From: Streptomyces sp. CB02366
GTDB taxonomy: Bacteria > Actinomycetota > Actinomycetes > Streptomycetales > Streptomycetaceae
DNA length: 64,000 bases
Reading direction: 5' to 3'
Assembly (NCBI RefSeq): GCF_001905905.1
Contig: NZ_LIVT01000012.1
Span: 1-64,000 of the forward strand
The position numbers and the translations under genes were made by a program. The notes below the pieces were generated by a model that was not told the DNA's origin, ran no database searches, and saw only the letters and a program-made list of their open reading frames with translations. Each line of letters opens with the position of its first letter. Within the stretch, counting starts at the first letter, position 1. This document shows positions 1 through 8,727 of this stretch, piece by piece.

Positions 1-33
1 CACCGCGCGGCCCGGAGCCGTACCCAGCGGCCA

Positions 34-60
34 TTGACGCCGATCGAGCAGACTTATAAC
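34..60 (+). promoter_or_regulatory. candidate promoter of the aldolase-like gene
   Basis: TTGACG (34-39) and TATAAC (55-60) resemble -35 and -10 hexamers of the principal sigma factor. The 15-bp spacing is short, so this is a candidate only. It would start transcription about 50 bases before the ATG at 122. Confidence 0.35.
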
Positions 61-95
61 TTCACTATACGGATTGTTGATTCCGGGAAGCGGAA
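61..95 (+). promoter_or_regulatory. candidate operator downstream of the promoter
   Basis: TTCACTATACGGA (61-73) resembles the half-operators I associate with IclR-family regulators. It is followed by a small inverted repeat, TTCC...GGAA (81-84/92-95). Its place across the expected transcription start would suit a repressor. The assignment to IclR/AllR is inference from motif resemblance and from the kind of gene behind it. Confidence 0.25.
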
Positions 96-121
96 ACGAC
101 GAGAGCGTGGAGGGTGCGGTC

Positions 122-1420
122 ATGGGTCAGCAGGAGAAGGTGGCGACGAGCCTCGCCGGTGCGGTCAGCGAGGAGATCAGCGCCTCCCTCGCGGCGGTCG
201 ACGCGGAGCTGGCCAGCCGCTACCCGGGCGACCCCGGCACCCGCCAGCCCGTCCACACCGTCTACGTGCCCGGTGACGTCATCGAGCCCGGCACGCTGCG
301 TTCCTGGGGCGACCAGGCGCTCGCGGCCCTCGACGAACACGCCCCCGACGCGGCCTCGTTCGCCGCGGTGCTCGGCATCCCCGAGGAGTTGGCGGGGCCG
401 GTCCACGACCGCGTACGCGCCAAGCTGGAGCGCGAGCCCGTCGAGGACCTGCGCATCGACTTCGAGGACGGCTACGGCCCCCGCCCGGACGCCGAGGAGG
501 ACCGGGCCGCCGCCCGGGCCGCCCGCCTGGTCGCCGAGGCGTACGCGAACGGCACGGCGGCTCCGTACACGGGCATCCGGATGAAGTGCATGGAGGCCGG
601 TGTCCGCGACCGGGGCATCCGCACCACGGACGTCTTCCTCAGCGGGCTCATGGAGGCCGGCGGACTTCCGGACGGGCTCGTGCTGACCCTCCCGAAGGTC
701 ACCTACCCCGAGCAGGTCACCGCCTTCGTCCACCTCCTGGAAGCCTTCGAGAAGGCGCACGGCCTGGACGCCGGGCGTATCGGTTTCGAGATCCAGATCG
801 AGACCAGCCAGTCCATCCTCGCCGCCGACGGCACCGCTGCCGTCGCCCGGATGATCGACGCCGCGCGGGGCCGCGCCACCGGGCTCCACTACGGGACGTT
901 CGACTACAGCGCCTGCGTCGGGGTCAGCGCCGCCTACCAGGCCAGCGACCACCCCGCGGCCGACCACGCCAAGGCCGTCATGCAGGTCGCCGCGGCGGGC
1001 ACCGGCGTGCGGGTCTCCGACGGCTCGACCAACGTCCTGCCCGTAGGCCCGACCGGCCAGGTCCACGAGGCGTGGCGGCTCCACTACGGCCTCACCCGCC
1101 GTGCTCTGGCCCGCGCCTACTACCAGGGCTGGGACATGCACCCCGGCCACCTGCCCACACGCTACGCCGCCGTCTACGCCTTCTACCGCGAGGGCCTGGA
1201 GCCGGCCGCCGCCCGGCTCGCCGCGTACGCGGCCAAGGCCGGCGGCGACGTGATGGACGAGCCGGCCACCGCCAAGGCCCTCAGCGGCTACCTGCTGCGC
1301 GGCATCGACTGCGGGGCGCTGGACACCGAGGAGGTCGCCCGGCTGACCGGGCTGACCCGTGCCGACCTGGACGCCTTCGCCTCCCCGCGCCGGGGCGACC
1401 TGACCGTCACGGCTCCGTAG
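122..1420 (+). CDS. DUF6986 family / HpcH-HpaI-like aldolase-lyase
   Basis: A 432-residue soluble protein with the TIM-barrel signature of the citrate-lyase-beta/HpcH-type aldolase superfamily: a DLRIDFEDGYG acidic motif near residue 113, a GFEIQIET strand, and GLHYGTFDYSACVGV followed by H-rich motifs. It matches what is annotated as DUF6986 in Streptomyces, often close to purine (urate/allantoin) degradation and malate synthase genes, so C-C cleavage or condensation of a small keto acid is likely. The exact substrate is unknown. The start is the ATG at 122 because GGAGG lies 8 bases upstream at 109-113; an in-frame upstream ATG at 74 lacks a ribosome-binding site. It appears monocistronic and ends before a strong terminator. 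Confidence 0.85.
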   Translation: MGQQEKVATSLAGAVSEEISASLAAVDAELASRYPGDPGTRQPVHTVYVPGDVIEPGTLRSWGDQALAALDEHAPDAASFAAVLGIPEELAGPVHDRVRAKLEREPVEDLRIDFEDGYGPRPDAEEDRAAARAARLVAEAYANGTAAPYTGIRMKCMEAGVRDRGIRTTDVFLSGLMEAGGLPDGLVLTLPKVTYPEQVTAFVHLLEAFEKAHGLDAGRIGFEIQIETSQSILAADGTAAVARMIDAARGRATGLHYGTFDYSACVGVSAAYQASDHPAADHAKAVMQVAAAGTGVRVSDGSTNVLPVGPTGQVHEAWRLHYGLTRRALARAYYQGWDMHPGHLPTRYAAVYAFYREGLEPAAARLAAYAAKAGGDVMDEPATAKALSGYLLRGIDCGALDTEEVARLTGLTRADLDAFASPRRGDLTVTAP

Positions 1421-1466
1421 CCGGCTGTCGCCGCCTTCCGTATCCGGCCCGCTCGCGGGCCTCCCG

Positions 1467-1509
1467 AGCGCCCGGTCCGGGCCGGACCCCGCCCCGGACC
1501 GGGCGCTTT
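1467..1509 (+). terminator. intrinsic terminator after the aldolase-like gene
   Basis: A perfect 15-bp inverted repeat (1467-1481 and 1493-1507) with an 11-base loop is followed by TTTC. It lies 46 bases after the stop codon and separates this gene from the convergent LacI gene. Confidence 0.75.
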
Positions 1510-1709
1510 CCCGTACGCCGTCGGCCCGCCGCCCCGGCCAGGGCCTCCGGCCGGCCGAGCGGACCGGGGTGCCCCCCGGCCTCCTGGGCCTCGCGCGCTC
1601 CGAGCCGCACCGGGTGGGCGGAGCGGCCCACGCGGTCTAGCAGGACGCGCCCCGCCCCGGCTGCCCGCCCTGCTCGACCGGGGGTCCGAGGAGTGCGGCC
1701 GACCGGTCC

Positions 1710-2738
1710 TCAGACGGGAGGCAGTTCGCCCGAGCCGCGCGGGATCAGCGTCGTGGGCAGTTCCACCCGGGCCGTGGGGTGGTCCCCCCCGTCGAGGCGG
1801 CGGAACAGGCGCTCGGCGGCGGTCCTGCCGACCGCCGCGGCGTCCTGCGCGATTACGGTGATGCCGAGCAGGTCCGCCAGTTCGATGTCGTCGAACCCCA
1901 CCAGCGCCACCGGGCGCTCCCGCTCCGCGAGCGCCCGCACCACCGTCACCGTCACCCGGTTGTTGCCCGCGAACAGGGCGGTGACCGGCTCGGGACCGCT
2001 CAGCATCTCCTCGACGGCGGCCCGGACCCGCTCCGGCTCGGTGGAGCCGAGGGAGACCCAGCCGTCCTCGACGGCGATGCCCGCGTCCGCCATCGCCGCG
2101 TGGTAGCCGCGCAGGCGCTCGGTGGCCGTATGGATGCGCGGCCGGTCGCCGATGAACCCGATTCTGCGGTGGCCGTGCGCGATGAGGTGCGCCACGCCCT
2201 CCCCGGCCCCGCCGAAGCTGTCGGAGAGCACCATGTCGACGTCCACACGGCCCGCCGGGCGGTCCACGAAGACCGTGGCGATGCCCGCCTTGATCTCCGG
2301 CTCCAGATAGCGGTGGTCGTCGCCGGCCGGGATCACGATCAGACCGTCCACCCGGCGGGCGCACAGCGCCAGCACCAACTCCTGCTCCCGCTCCGGGTCC
2401 TCGGCGCTGGAACCGTTGATCAGCAGCGCTCCGTGCGCACGGGCGACCTCCTCCACCGCGCGGCTCAGCGGGCCGTAGAACGGGTCCGCCAGATCCTCCA
2501 GGACCAGCCCGATGGACGCCGTACGGCCCTTGCGCAGCACGCGGGCGCTGTCGTTGCGGCGGAAGCCGAGCGCGTCGATGGCCTCCTGCACGCGGCGTTC
2601 GGTGTCGGGCGTGACGCCGGGTTCGCTGTTCACCACCCGGGAGACCGTCTTGAGACCCACTCCGGCGCGGGCCGCCACGTCCTTCATCGTCGGCCGGTTG
2701 CCGTAGCGGGTCTCGGAATGACGGGCGGTCCGGTCCAC
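1710..2738 (-). CDS. LacI family transcriptional repressor
   Basis: About 342 residues. The N-terminal helix-turn-helix and hinge are clear (TMKDVAARAGVGLKTVSRVVN), followed by a periplasmic-binding-protein-like sugar sensor domain (SIGLVLEDLADPFYG, GLIVIPAG, HRRIGFIGDRP, VALVGFDDIE). The frame is open up to an ATG at 2846, but that ATG lies inside the probable -10 box of this gene's promoter. I therefore prefer the GTG at 2738, which has AGGA 8 bases upstream. The gene is divergent from a ROK sugar kinase with a palindrome between them, so autoregulation and control of the kinase by a sugar ligand is the natural reading. No sugar transporter is adjacent. Confidence 0.9.
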   Translation of the reverse strand: MDRTARHSETRYGNRPTMKDVAARAGVGLKTVSRVVNSEPGVTPDTERRVQEAIDALGFRRNDSARVLRKGRTASIGLVLEDLADPFYGPLSRAVEEVARAHGALLINGSSAEDPEREQELVLALCARRVDGLIVIPAGDDHRYLEPEIKAGIATVFVDRPAGRVDVDMVLSDSFGGAGEGVAHLIAHGHRRIGFIGDRPRIHTATERLRGYHAAMADAGIAVEDGWVSLGSTEPERVRAAVEEMLSGPEPVTALFAGNNRVTVTVVRALAERERPVALVGFDDIELADLLGITVIAQDAAAVGRTAAERLFRRLDGGDHPTARVELPTTLIPRGSGELPPV

Positions 2739-2841
2739 GTGCGCTGTCCTGTCGTCGGATACGGGTGGTCTGCGGTGCTCCGGGCGGGCGCGGGGCCGGC
2801 CGAGCGGGGCGCCGCGGGGTCGGTCGGCGGCCGTGGCGTCG

Positions 2842-2890
2842 AGCATAGGCCCTGGACAACGTTGTCAACAGCAGGGAGACTGTGCAAACT
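2842..2890. promoter_or_regulatory. shared LacI operator with two divergent promoters
   Basis: GACAACGTTGTC at 2855-2866 is a perfect 12-bp palindrome with the central CG typical of LacI-family operators. Leftward, TTGACA (2868-2863) and TATGCT (2847-2842) form a promoter with a 15-bp spacer. Rightward, TTGTCA (2862-2867) and CAAACT (2885-2890) are 17 bp apart. Both -35 elements overlap the palindrome, so one bound repressor dimer would block both genes. Confidence 0.6.
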
Positions 2891-2943
2891 GAGGTCGGAA
2901 CCCGCAGGTCCCGCCCCTTCGCCGATCCGGAGAGCCCACACCG

Positions 2944-3873
2944 ATGCATACCGACCTCGTCGCCGCGCTCGACATCGGCGGCACCAAGATCGCAGGCGCG
3001 CTGGTGGGCGGCGACGGCTCCCTCCGCGTACGGGCGCAGCGCCCGACGCCCGCCCAGGAGGGCGCCGAGGCGGTCATGGGGGCCGTGGACGAGGTGCTGG
3101 GGGAGCTGATGGCCTCCCCGCTGTGGAGCGGGGCCCGCTCCGTGGGCATCGGCAGCGCCGGTCCGGTGGACGCCGCCGCGGGCACGGTCAGCCCGGTCAA
3201 CGTGCCCGGGTGGCGCGACTTCCCGCTGGTGGAGCGGGTGCACAAGACGGCGGACGGGCGGCCCGTCGCGCTGGTGGGCGACGGGGTCGCGATGACGGCC
3301 GCCGAACACTGGCTGGGGGCCGCCCGGGGCTACGACAACGCGCTGTGCCTCGTCGTGTCGACGGGCGTCGGCGGCGGCCTCGTCCTCGACGGCGCCCCGC
3401 GCCCCGGCCCCTCGGGCAACGCCGGCCATATCGGGCACATCAGCGTCGACCTGGACGGCGACCCGTGCCCCTGCGGTGCGCGCGGCTGCGTCGAAGGCAT
3501 CGCGAGCGGCCCCAACATCGCCCGCCGCGCACGGGAGAACGGCTGGCGGCCCGGCCCGGACGGGGACGCGACGGCCGCCGCGGTGGCCGCCGCCGCCCGC
3601 GCCGGAGACCCGGTCGCCCTCGCCTCCTACGAGCGCGCGGCCCAGGCCCTGGCCGCCGGCATCGCCGCCACGGCCGCTCTGGCGGACCTCGACATCGCGG
3701 TGGTCGGCGGGGGAGTGGCGGGGGCCGGGGAGGTGCTCTTCGCGCCGTTGCGCCGCAGCCTGCGCGACTACGCCACGCTCTCCTACCTCCGCCGGCTCAC
3801 CGTCGCGCCCGCCGTGATGGGCGCCGACGCGGGCCTGGTCGGGGCCGCGGCGGCGGCCATCGCGCTGCGCTGA
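2944..3873 (+). CDS. ROK family sugar kinase (glucokinase-like)
   Basis: A 309-residue ROK kinase. DIGGTK at residues 10-15 is the phosphate-binding motif, D113 in VGDGVAMTAAEHWLG is at the catalytic-base position, and the zinc site CPCGARGCVEG (C175, C177, C182) follows a GHIGH motif. It has no N-terminal DNA-binding domain, so it is an enzyme rather than a ROK repressor. It probably phosphorylates a hexose or aminosugar with ATP in the cytoplasm; the exact sugar cannot be read from the sequence. It is divergent from the LacI repressor and probably controlled by it. Confidence 0.88.
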   Translation: MHTDLVAALDIGGTKIAGALVGGDGSLRVRAQRPTPAQEGAEAVMGAVDEVLGELMASPLWSGARSVGIGSAGPVDAAAGTVSPVNVPGWRDFPLVERVHKTADGRPVALVGDGVAMTAAEHWLGAARGYDNALCLVVSTGVGGGLVLDGAPRPGPSGNAGHIGHISVDLDGDPCPCGARGCVEGIASGPNIARRARENGWRPGPDGDATAAAVAAAARAGDPVALASYERAAQALAAGIAATAALADLDIAVVGGGVAGAGEVLFAPLRRSLRDYATLSYLRRLTVAPAVMGADAGLVGAAAAAIALR

Positions 3874-3975
3874 GAGGGCGGAACGCCCGCATCCGCTCAA
3901 CGCCGTCGCCCTCACGGGGTTTCCGCGGCAGGGTGTTGCGGGCAAGCCACAGAGGGCTACGGAAGAGGGGGAACC

Positions 3976-5013
3976 GTGATCGTCTGGATCAACGGTGCGT
4001 TCAGTGCGGGCAAGACCAGCGCCGCGGGCGAGCTGGTCGACCTGATCCCGAACAGCACGCTGTACGACCCGGAGGTCACCGGTGCGGCGCTGCGAACCCT
4101 GCTGCCGCAGAAGCGGCTCGCCGAGGTCACCGACTTCCAGGACCTGCCGATCTGGCGGCGGCTCGTGGTGGACACGGCGGCGGCGCTGCTCGCCGAGATG
4201 CCGGGGGTCCTGGTGGTGCCGATGACGCTGCTGAGGCAGGAGTACCGCGACGAGATCTTCGGAGGGCTCGCCTCCCGGCGCATTCCCGTCCGCCATGTGG
4301 CGCTCTCACCTGAGGAAACGATCCTGCGTGGCCGGATCGCGGGCCGCGAGGAGTTCCCCGGCGACGCCGAGCAGAGCGAGCGGGTGCGCCGGTGGGCGTA
4401 CGAGCACATCGGCGCCTACCGCGACGCCCTCGGATGGATCGCCCAGGACGCGTACGTGGTGGACAACGGCCCCCTCACCCCCCGGGCGACCGCCGAACGG
4501 ATCGCGGACGCCGTGCGCACCGGGAGCGCCATGCCGTGCCCGATCGTGCAGAGTCCCGAGCCGACCGCCGAGACGGTGGCCGCGGGGGTGCTGCTCTTCG
4601 ACGAGGAGGACCGGGTGCTGCTCGTCGACCCCACGTACAAGCCGGGATGGGAGTTCCCCGGCGGGGTCGTGGAGCCCGGCGAGGCGCCCGCGCAAGCCGG
4701 TGTCCGCGAGGTCGCGGAGGAGATAGGGCTCCGCCTCGACCGGACCCCCGGCCTGCTGCTCGTCGACTGGGAAGCGCCCCGTCCGCCCGGCTTCGGCGGG
4801 CTGCGCTTCCTCTTCGACGGCGGGCTGCTCCGCTCCGAGGACGCCGGGCGGCTGCTGCTGCCCGGCTCCGAACTGCGCGGCTGGCGCTTCGTCACCGAGC
4901 AGGAGGCGGCGGGGATGCTGCCGCCCACCCGGTACGAGCGGCTGCGCTGGGCGTTGCGGGCGCGCGAGCGGTCGACGGTGCTCAACCTGGAGGCGGGGGT
5001 CCCGGTGGGCTGA
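3976..5013 (+). CDS. fusion of a TmrB/zeta-like P-loop kinase and a Nudix hydrolase
   Basis: A 345-residue two-domain protein. Residues 1-175 start with MIVWINGAFSAGKTS, a Walker A motif in the setting seen in TmrB (tunicamycin resistance) and related small-molecule kinases. Residues about 195-330 form a Nudix domain with a complete box, GGVVEPGEAPAQAG followed by REVAEEIGL. Members of the first family bind ATP and may phosphorylate nucleoside-like compounds; Nudix domains cleave nucleoside diphosphate-linked substrates. A kinase and pyrophosphatase on one chain suggests coupled handling of a nucleotide-type metabolite or toxin. The GTG start has GGGGGA 4 bases upstream. The function is inferred. 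Confidence 0.85.
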   Translation: MIVWINGAFSAGKTSAAGELVDLIPNSTLYDPEVTGAALRTLLPQKRLAEVTDFQDLPIWRRLVVDTAAALLAEMPGVLVVPMTLLRQEYRDEIFGGLASRRIPVRHVALSPEETILRGRIAGREEFPGDAEQSERVRRWAYEHIGAYRDALGWIAQDAYVVDNGPLTPRATAERIADAVRTGSAMPCPIVQSPEPTAETVAAGVLLFDEEDRVLLVDPTYKPGWEFPGGVVEPGEAPAQAGVREVAEEIGLRLDRTPGLLLVDWEAPRPPGFGGLRFLFDGGLLRSEDAGRLLLPGSELRGWRFVTEQEAAGMLPPTRYERLRWALRARERSTVLNLEAGVPVG

Positions 5014-5085
5014 GCGGTGTCCGCGGGGGCGGCCGGGCGGGCCGTGGACGCGGGGCCCGGCCGCCGGGGCGCGCCGCCCGGCGCC

Positions 5086-5775
5086 TCACGAGGCGTGCGC
5101 CGCGGCCTCCATCACCCCGGCCGCGTTCTCGGTGAGCGGGTCGCCGTGGCCGAAGCAGACGGTACGGGGAGCGAGGGCGGCCAGCCGCCGGAACGTGGCC
5201 CGTGCCTCGGCGCGGTCCACGTTGAACACGCCGAGCATCACCCGCCCCTCCACGGAGGCCACGCAGTCGCCGGTGAACAGCACCCCGTGGCGCGGGAGAT
5301 GGAGGGCGATGGAGCCCGGCGTGTGGCCCGGGGCGTGCACCACCCGCGCCCCGCCCCCGAACGGCAGCACCTCGCCGCCGCCCACCTCCCGGTCGACCTC
5401 GGTGGGCGGAGCCTCGGGGCACGTCAACCCGTGTGCGTACAACGGGCGTTCCCAGTCCAGCAGGTCCGGCTCCGGCACGGGGCGCTCGCCCCGGATCACC
5501 GGGGCGTCCAGCGCATGGGCCACGATCTCCGCGCCGTGCCGGGCCGCCAGTTCCCCAGCGGCCCCGACGTGGTCGCGGTGGCCGTGGGTGAGGACGATAC
5601 GGCGGATCGCGGCCGGATCGTGGCCGAGCGTCCGGACCGCGTCCTCGATCGCGGCGGCCGACTCGGCGTCGCCCGCGTCGATCAACGTCAGCTCCGTTCC
5701 GTCACGCCAGAGGTACGCCTGGCCGATCCGGAAGCGGAGCAGGTGCAAGGTGGGCAGTACCTCCACGAGATCCAT
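5086..5775 (-). CDS. metallo-beta-lactamase fold hydrolase (glyoxalase II-like)
   Basis: A 229-residue protein with the binuclear zinc motif THGHRDH and later metal ligands (HAPGHTPGS, FTGDC, FGHGDP), as in glyoxalase II-like and other general MBL hydrolases. It is cytoplasmic with no signal peptide, and its substrate is unknown. The start could be this ATG or the in-frame GTG at 5811; neither has a convincing ribosome-binding site. I chose the ATG because MDLVEVLPTLHLLRF matches the usual start of the fold. It is convergent with the upstream kinase/Nudix gene. Confidence 0.85.
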   Translation of the reverse strand: MDLVEVLPTLHLLRFRIGQAYLWRDGTELTLIDAGDAESAAAIEDAVRTLGHDPAAIRRIVLTHGHRDHVGAAGELAARHGAEIVAHALDAPVIRGERPVPEPDLLDWERPLYAHGLTCPEAPPTEVDREVGGGEVLPFGGGARVVHAPGHTPGSIALHLPRHGVLFTGDCVASVEGRVMLGVFNVDRAEARATFRRLAALAPRTVCFGHGDPLTENAAGVMEAAAHAS

Positions 5776-5870
5776 GCGGCGAACGTACGCGGGCGCGGGG
5801 GCGAGCCGCACGGGTCTACGCTCCGGGCGACTTCGCCGAGGGCGTACCCGGGCCTTCCCGGAACCGTCGC

Positions 5871-5898
5871 GGGGCCCGACGGCGCGCCGTCGGGCCCC
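5871..5898. terminator. 28-bp perfect palindrome downstream of the M20 peptidase
   Basis: Positions 5871-5898 are a perfect palindrome (14 bp each arm, centre GCGC), seven bases beyond the stop of the minus-strand peptidase. No T tract follows, which is common for Streptomyces terminators. Confidence 0.6.
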
Positions 5899-5905
5899 GG
5901 CGGGC

Positions 5906-7270
5906 TCAGGGCTTCTTCGACTCCGCGTAGTTGCGCAGGAACAGCGCCTCGGCGACCGACATCCGCTCCAGCTCCTCGGGCGACACGCTCTCGTTCACCG
6001 CGTGGATCTGCGCCTCGGGCTCGCTCAGCCCGATCAGCAGGATCTCCGCCTCCGGGTAGAGGCCCGCCAGCGTGTTGCAGAGCGGGATGGAGCCGCCCAT
6101 GCCGGAGGACTGCATCTCCTGGCCCGGGTAGGCCTCCCGCATCGCCTCCGCCATCGCCGTGTACGCCGGACTGGTCATGTCGGCCCGGAACGGCTGGCCC
6201 TGGCCCACCTGCTCCACCCGTACCCGCGCGCCCCAGGGGGCACGGGACTCCAGGTGGGCGGTGAGCAGCTTCGTCGCCTCGGCGGCGTCGTGGCCCGGCG
6301 GCACCCGCAGGCTGATCTGCGCCCGCGCGCTCGCCTGCACGGACGGGGTCGCGCCGACCACCGGCGGGCAGTCGATGCCGATGACGGTGACGGCGGGGCG
6401 GGCCCAGATCCGGTCCGCGACCGTCCCGGCGCCGATCAGCTCCACCCCGTCCAGCACCTTGGCGTCCTGCCGGAACTCGGCTTCCGGGTACTGGATGCCG
6501 TCCCAGTCGGCGTCGCCGGTCAGACCGTCGACGGTGGTCGTCCCGTCCTCGGCGCGCAGGGAGGCCAGCAGCTGGATCATCGCGGCCAGGGCGTCCGGGG
6601 CCGCGCCGCCGAACTGCCCGGAGTGCAGGTTGCCTTCGAGGGTGTCGAGCTGCACCCGCAGCATCGTCATCCCGCGCAGCGTCGCCGTGACCGTCGGCAG
6701 CCCGACCCGGAAGTTGCCGGTGTCGCCGATGACGACCGTGTCCGCGCGCAGCAGTTCCGGGTGCGCCTCCGCGTACCGCTCGAGACCGCCGGTGCCCTGC
6801 TCCTCGGAGCCCTCGGCGATCACCTTCACCGAGACCGGCACGCCGCCGTCCGCCTTCAGGGCGCGCAGCGCGAGCAGATGCATGATGAACCCGCCCTTGC
6901 AGTCTGCCGCGCCCCGTCCGTACCAGCGGCCGTCGCGTTCGGTCAGCTCGAACGGCGGGGAGATCCAGGCCGACTCGTCCAGCGGCGGCTGCACGTCGTA
7001 GTGCGCGTAGAGCAGCACGGTCGGCGCCCCGGCCGGTCCGGGCAGGTACCCGTAGACGGACTGCGTCCCGTCGGGGGTGTCCAGGAGGGCGACGTCCGTG
7101 AACCCCTCGGCGCGCAGCGCGTCGGCGACCCAGTTCGCCGCGCCCTCGCACTCGCTCCTGGGGAACACCGCCGGGTCCGCCACCGACTGGAACGCCACCA
7201 GCTCGGCCAGCTCCTGCCGGGCGCGGGGCATCAGCGAGGCGACGGTCTGATGAATCGGACGGGCGGTCAT
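5906..7270 (-). CDS. M20 family metallopeptidase (dipeptidase)
   Basis: A 454-residue M20/M25/M40 zinc peptidase. All metal ligands are visible: H in LLYAHYDVQP, bridging D in RGAADCKGG, the EE pair in AEGSEEQGTGG, D in VIGDTGN, and the C-terminal H in QIHAVNES. The insertion between them is the dimerisation domain typical of the family. It probably trims dipeptides in the cytoplasm. The ATG at 7270 is chosen because GGAG sits 8 bases upstream; a GTG at 7276 would be too close to that site. Confidence 0.92.
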   Translation of the reverse strand: MTARPIHQTVASLMPRARQELAELVAFQSVADPAVFPRSECEGAANWVADALRAEGFTDVALLDTPDGTQSVYGYLPGPAGAPTVLLYAHYDVQPPLDESAWISPPFELTERDGRWYGRGAADCKGGFIMHLLALRALKADGGVPVSVKVIAEGSEEQGTGGLERYAEAHPELLRADTVVIGDTGNFRVGLPTVTATLRGMTMLRVQLDTLEGNLHSGQFGGAAPDALAAMIQLLASLRAEDGTTTVDGLTGDADWDGIQYPEAEFRQDAKVLDGVELIGAGTVADRIWARPAVTVIGIDCPPVVGATPSVQASARAQISLRVPPGHDAAEATKLLTAHLESRAPWGARVRVEQVGQGQPFRADMTSPAYTAMAEAMREAYPGQEMQSSGMGGSIPLCNTLAGLYPEAEILLIGLSEPEAQIHAVNESVSPEELERMSVAEALFLRNYAESKKP

Positions 7271-7466
7271 GGGCACGCTCCTCGTGGGTGCGACGTTATG
7301 GGGTGGGGCGCGGTGAGTACGCGACCGTGTGCGGCGCCGTCCGTGCGGCGACGCATGTACGACGAAATCATGGCCGATCCTCCCACAGGAGGGCCGGGCC
7401 GGAACGCGCCGTAGGATGCCGTGAGCAGCTTGGGGCCACTGGTCGGATCAGGAGCAGAAGCACATC

Positions 7467-8681
7467 GTGAGCAGCGAGAACGCAGACGCCGGACGTGAGC
7501 CGGAAGAGTCGACCGTATGGGATGTCGTCGTCGTCGGCGCCGGACCGGCCGGCGCATCGGCGGCGTACGCGGCAGCCGTGGCAGGGCGGAGGGTCCTGCT
7601 GCTGGAGAAGGCGGAACTGCCGCGCTACAAGACCTGCGGCGGAGGGATCATCGGGTTCTCGCGGGACGCCCTGCCGCCGGGGTTCGAACTGCCCCTGAAG
7701 GACCGCATCCACGCGGTCACCTTCTCGCTCAACGGCAAGCTGTCGCGCACCCGCCGGTCCCGTCGCATGCTCTTCGGCCTCATCAACCGGCCGGAGTTCG
7801 ACGCCGGTCTGGTCGAGGAGGCGCAGAAGGCCGGGGCGGAGCTGCGCACCGGGGCGTCGGTGGTGCGGGTCGAGCAGCACGGTCCCGCCGTCCCCGACCG
7901 GCGGACGGTCGCCGTGGTGCTGGCCGGCGGCGAGACCGTGCTCGCGCGGGCGGTCGTCGGCGCGGACGGCAGCGCGGGCCGCATAGGAGCCCACGTCGGG
8001 GTGAAGCTCGACCAGGTCGACCTCGGCCTGGAGGCGGAGATCCCGGTGCCCGCCACCGTGGCGGAGGACTGGGCGGGCCGGGTCCTCATCGACTGGGGCC
8101 CGATGCCGGGGAGTTACGGCTGGGTCTTCCCCAAGGGCGACACCCTCACCGTCGGCGTCATCTCGGCGCGCGGCGACGGCGCGGGCACCAAGCGGTACCT
8201 GGAGGACTTCATCGCCCGCCTCGGCCTCGCCGGGTTCGAGCCCGCCGTCTCCTCGGGCCACCTCACCCGCTGCCGCAGTGACGACTCGCCGCTCTCCCGG
8301 GGCCGGGTCGTGGTCTGCGGGGATGCCGCCGGGCTGCTGGAGCCGTGGACCCGTGAAGGCATCTCCTTCGCGCTGCGCTCCGGCCGGCTCGCGGGGGAGT
8401 GGGCGGTCAGGATCGCGGAGTCGCACGACGCCGTGGACGCCCGCCGCCAGGCCCTCAACTACGCCTTCGCCATCAAGGCCGGTCTCGGCGTGGAGATGGG
8501 GGTCGGCCGCCGCATGCTCAAGCTGTTCGAGCGCCGCCCCGGAGTGCTGCACGCGGTGCTGACCGGTTTCCGCCCGGCCTGGAAGGCGTTCGCCGGGATC
8601 ACGCGGGGTACCACGTCGCTGGCCGAGCTGGTCCGTACGCACCCGCTGGCGCAGCGGGCGCTGCACGCGATGGACCGCTGA
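7467..8681 (+). CDS. geranylgeranyl reductase family flavoprotein
   Basis: A 404-residue FAD-dependent oxidoreductase. The dinucleotide-binding motif VVVVGAGPAGASAAYAAA is at about residues 19-36. RYKTCGGGI, typical of the GGR family, follows, and the second FAD motif GRVVVCGDAAGLLEPWTREGIS is near residue 285. Family members saturate isoprenoid chains (menaquinone tails, lipids, carotenoids). No isoprenoid genes are adjacent, so the substrate is open. The GTG start is preceded by AGGAG at 7449-7453. The gene stands alone. Confidence 0.88.
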   Translation: MSSENADAGREPEESTVWDVVVVGAGPAGASAAYAAAVAGRRVLLLEKAELPRYKTCGGGIIGFSRDALPPGFELPLKDRIHAVTFSLNGKLSRTRRSRRMLFGLINRPEFDAGLVEEAQKAGAELRTGASVVRVEQHGPAVPDRRTVAVVLAGGETVLARAVVGADGSAGRIGAHVGVKLDQVDLGLEAEIPVPATVAEDWAGRVLIDWGPMPGSYGWVFPKGDTLTVGVISARGDGAGTKRYLEDFIARLGLAGFEPAVSSGHLTRCRSDDSPLSRGRVVVCGDAAGLLEPWTREGISFALRSGRLAGEWAVRIAESHDAVDARRQALNYAFAIKAGLGVEMGVGRRMLKLFERRPGVLHAVLTGFRPAWKAFAGITRGTTSLAELVRTHPLAQRALHAMDR

Positions 8682-8727
8682 GGGGCGCCTGACGTCCTGG
8701 CCGCGCTTCCCGGTGGACGGGGTGCGG

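Noticed and set aside
1288-4296. 1002-codon minus-strand frame over the LacI, ROK and P-loop genes
   Set aside because: It overlaps three well-supported genes in other frames and shows no recognisable domain.
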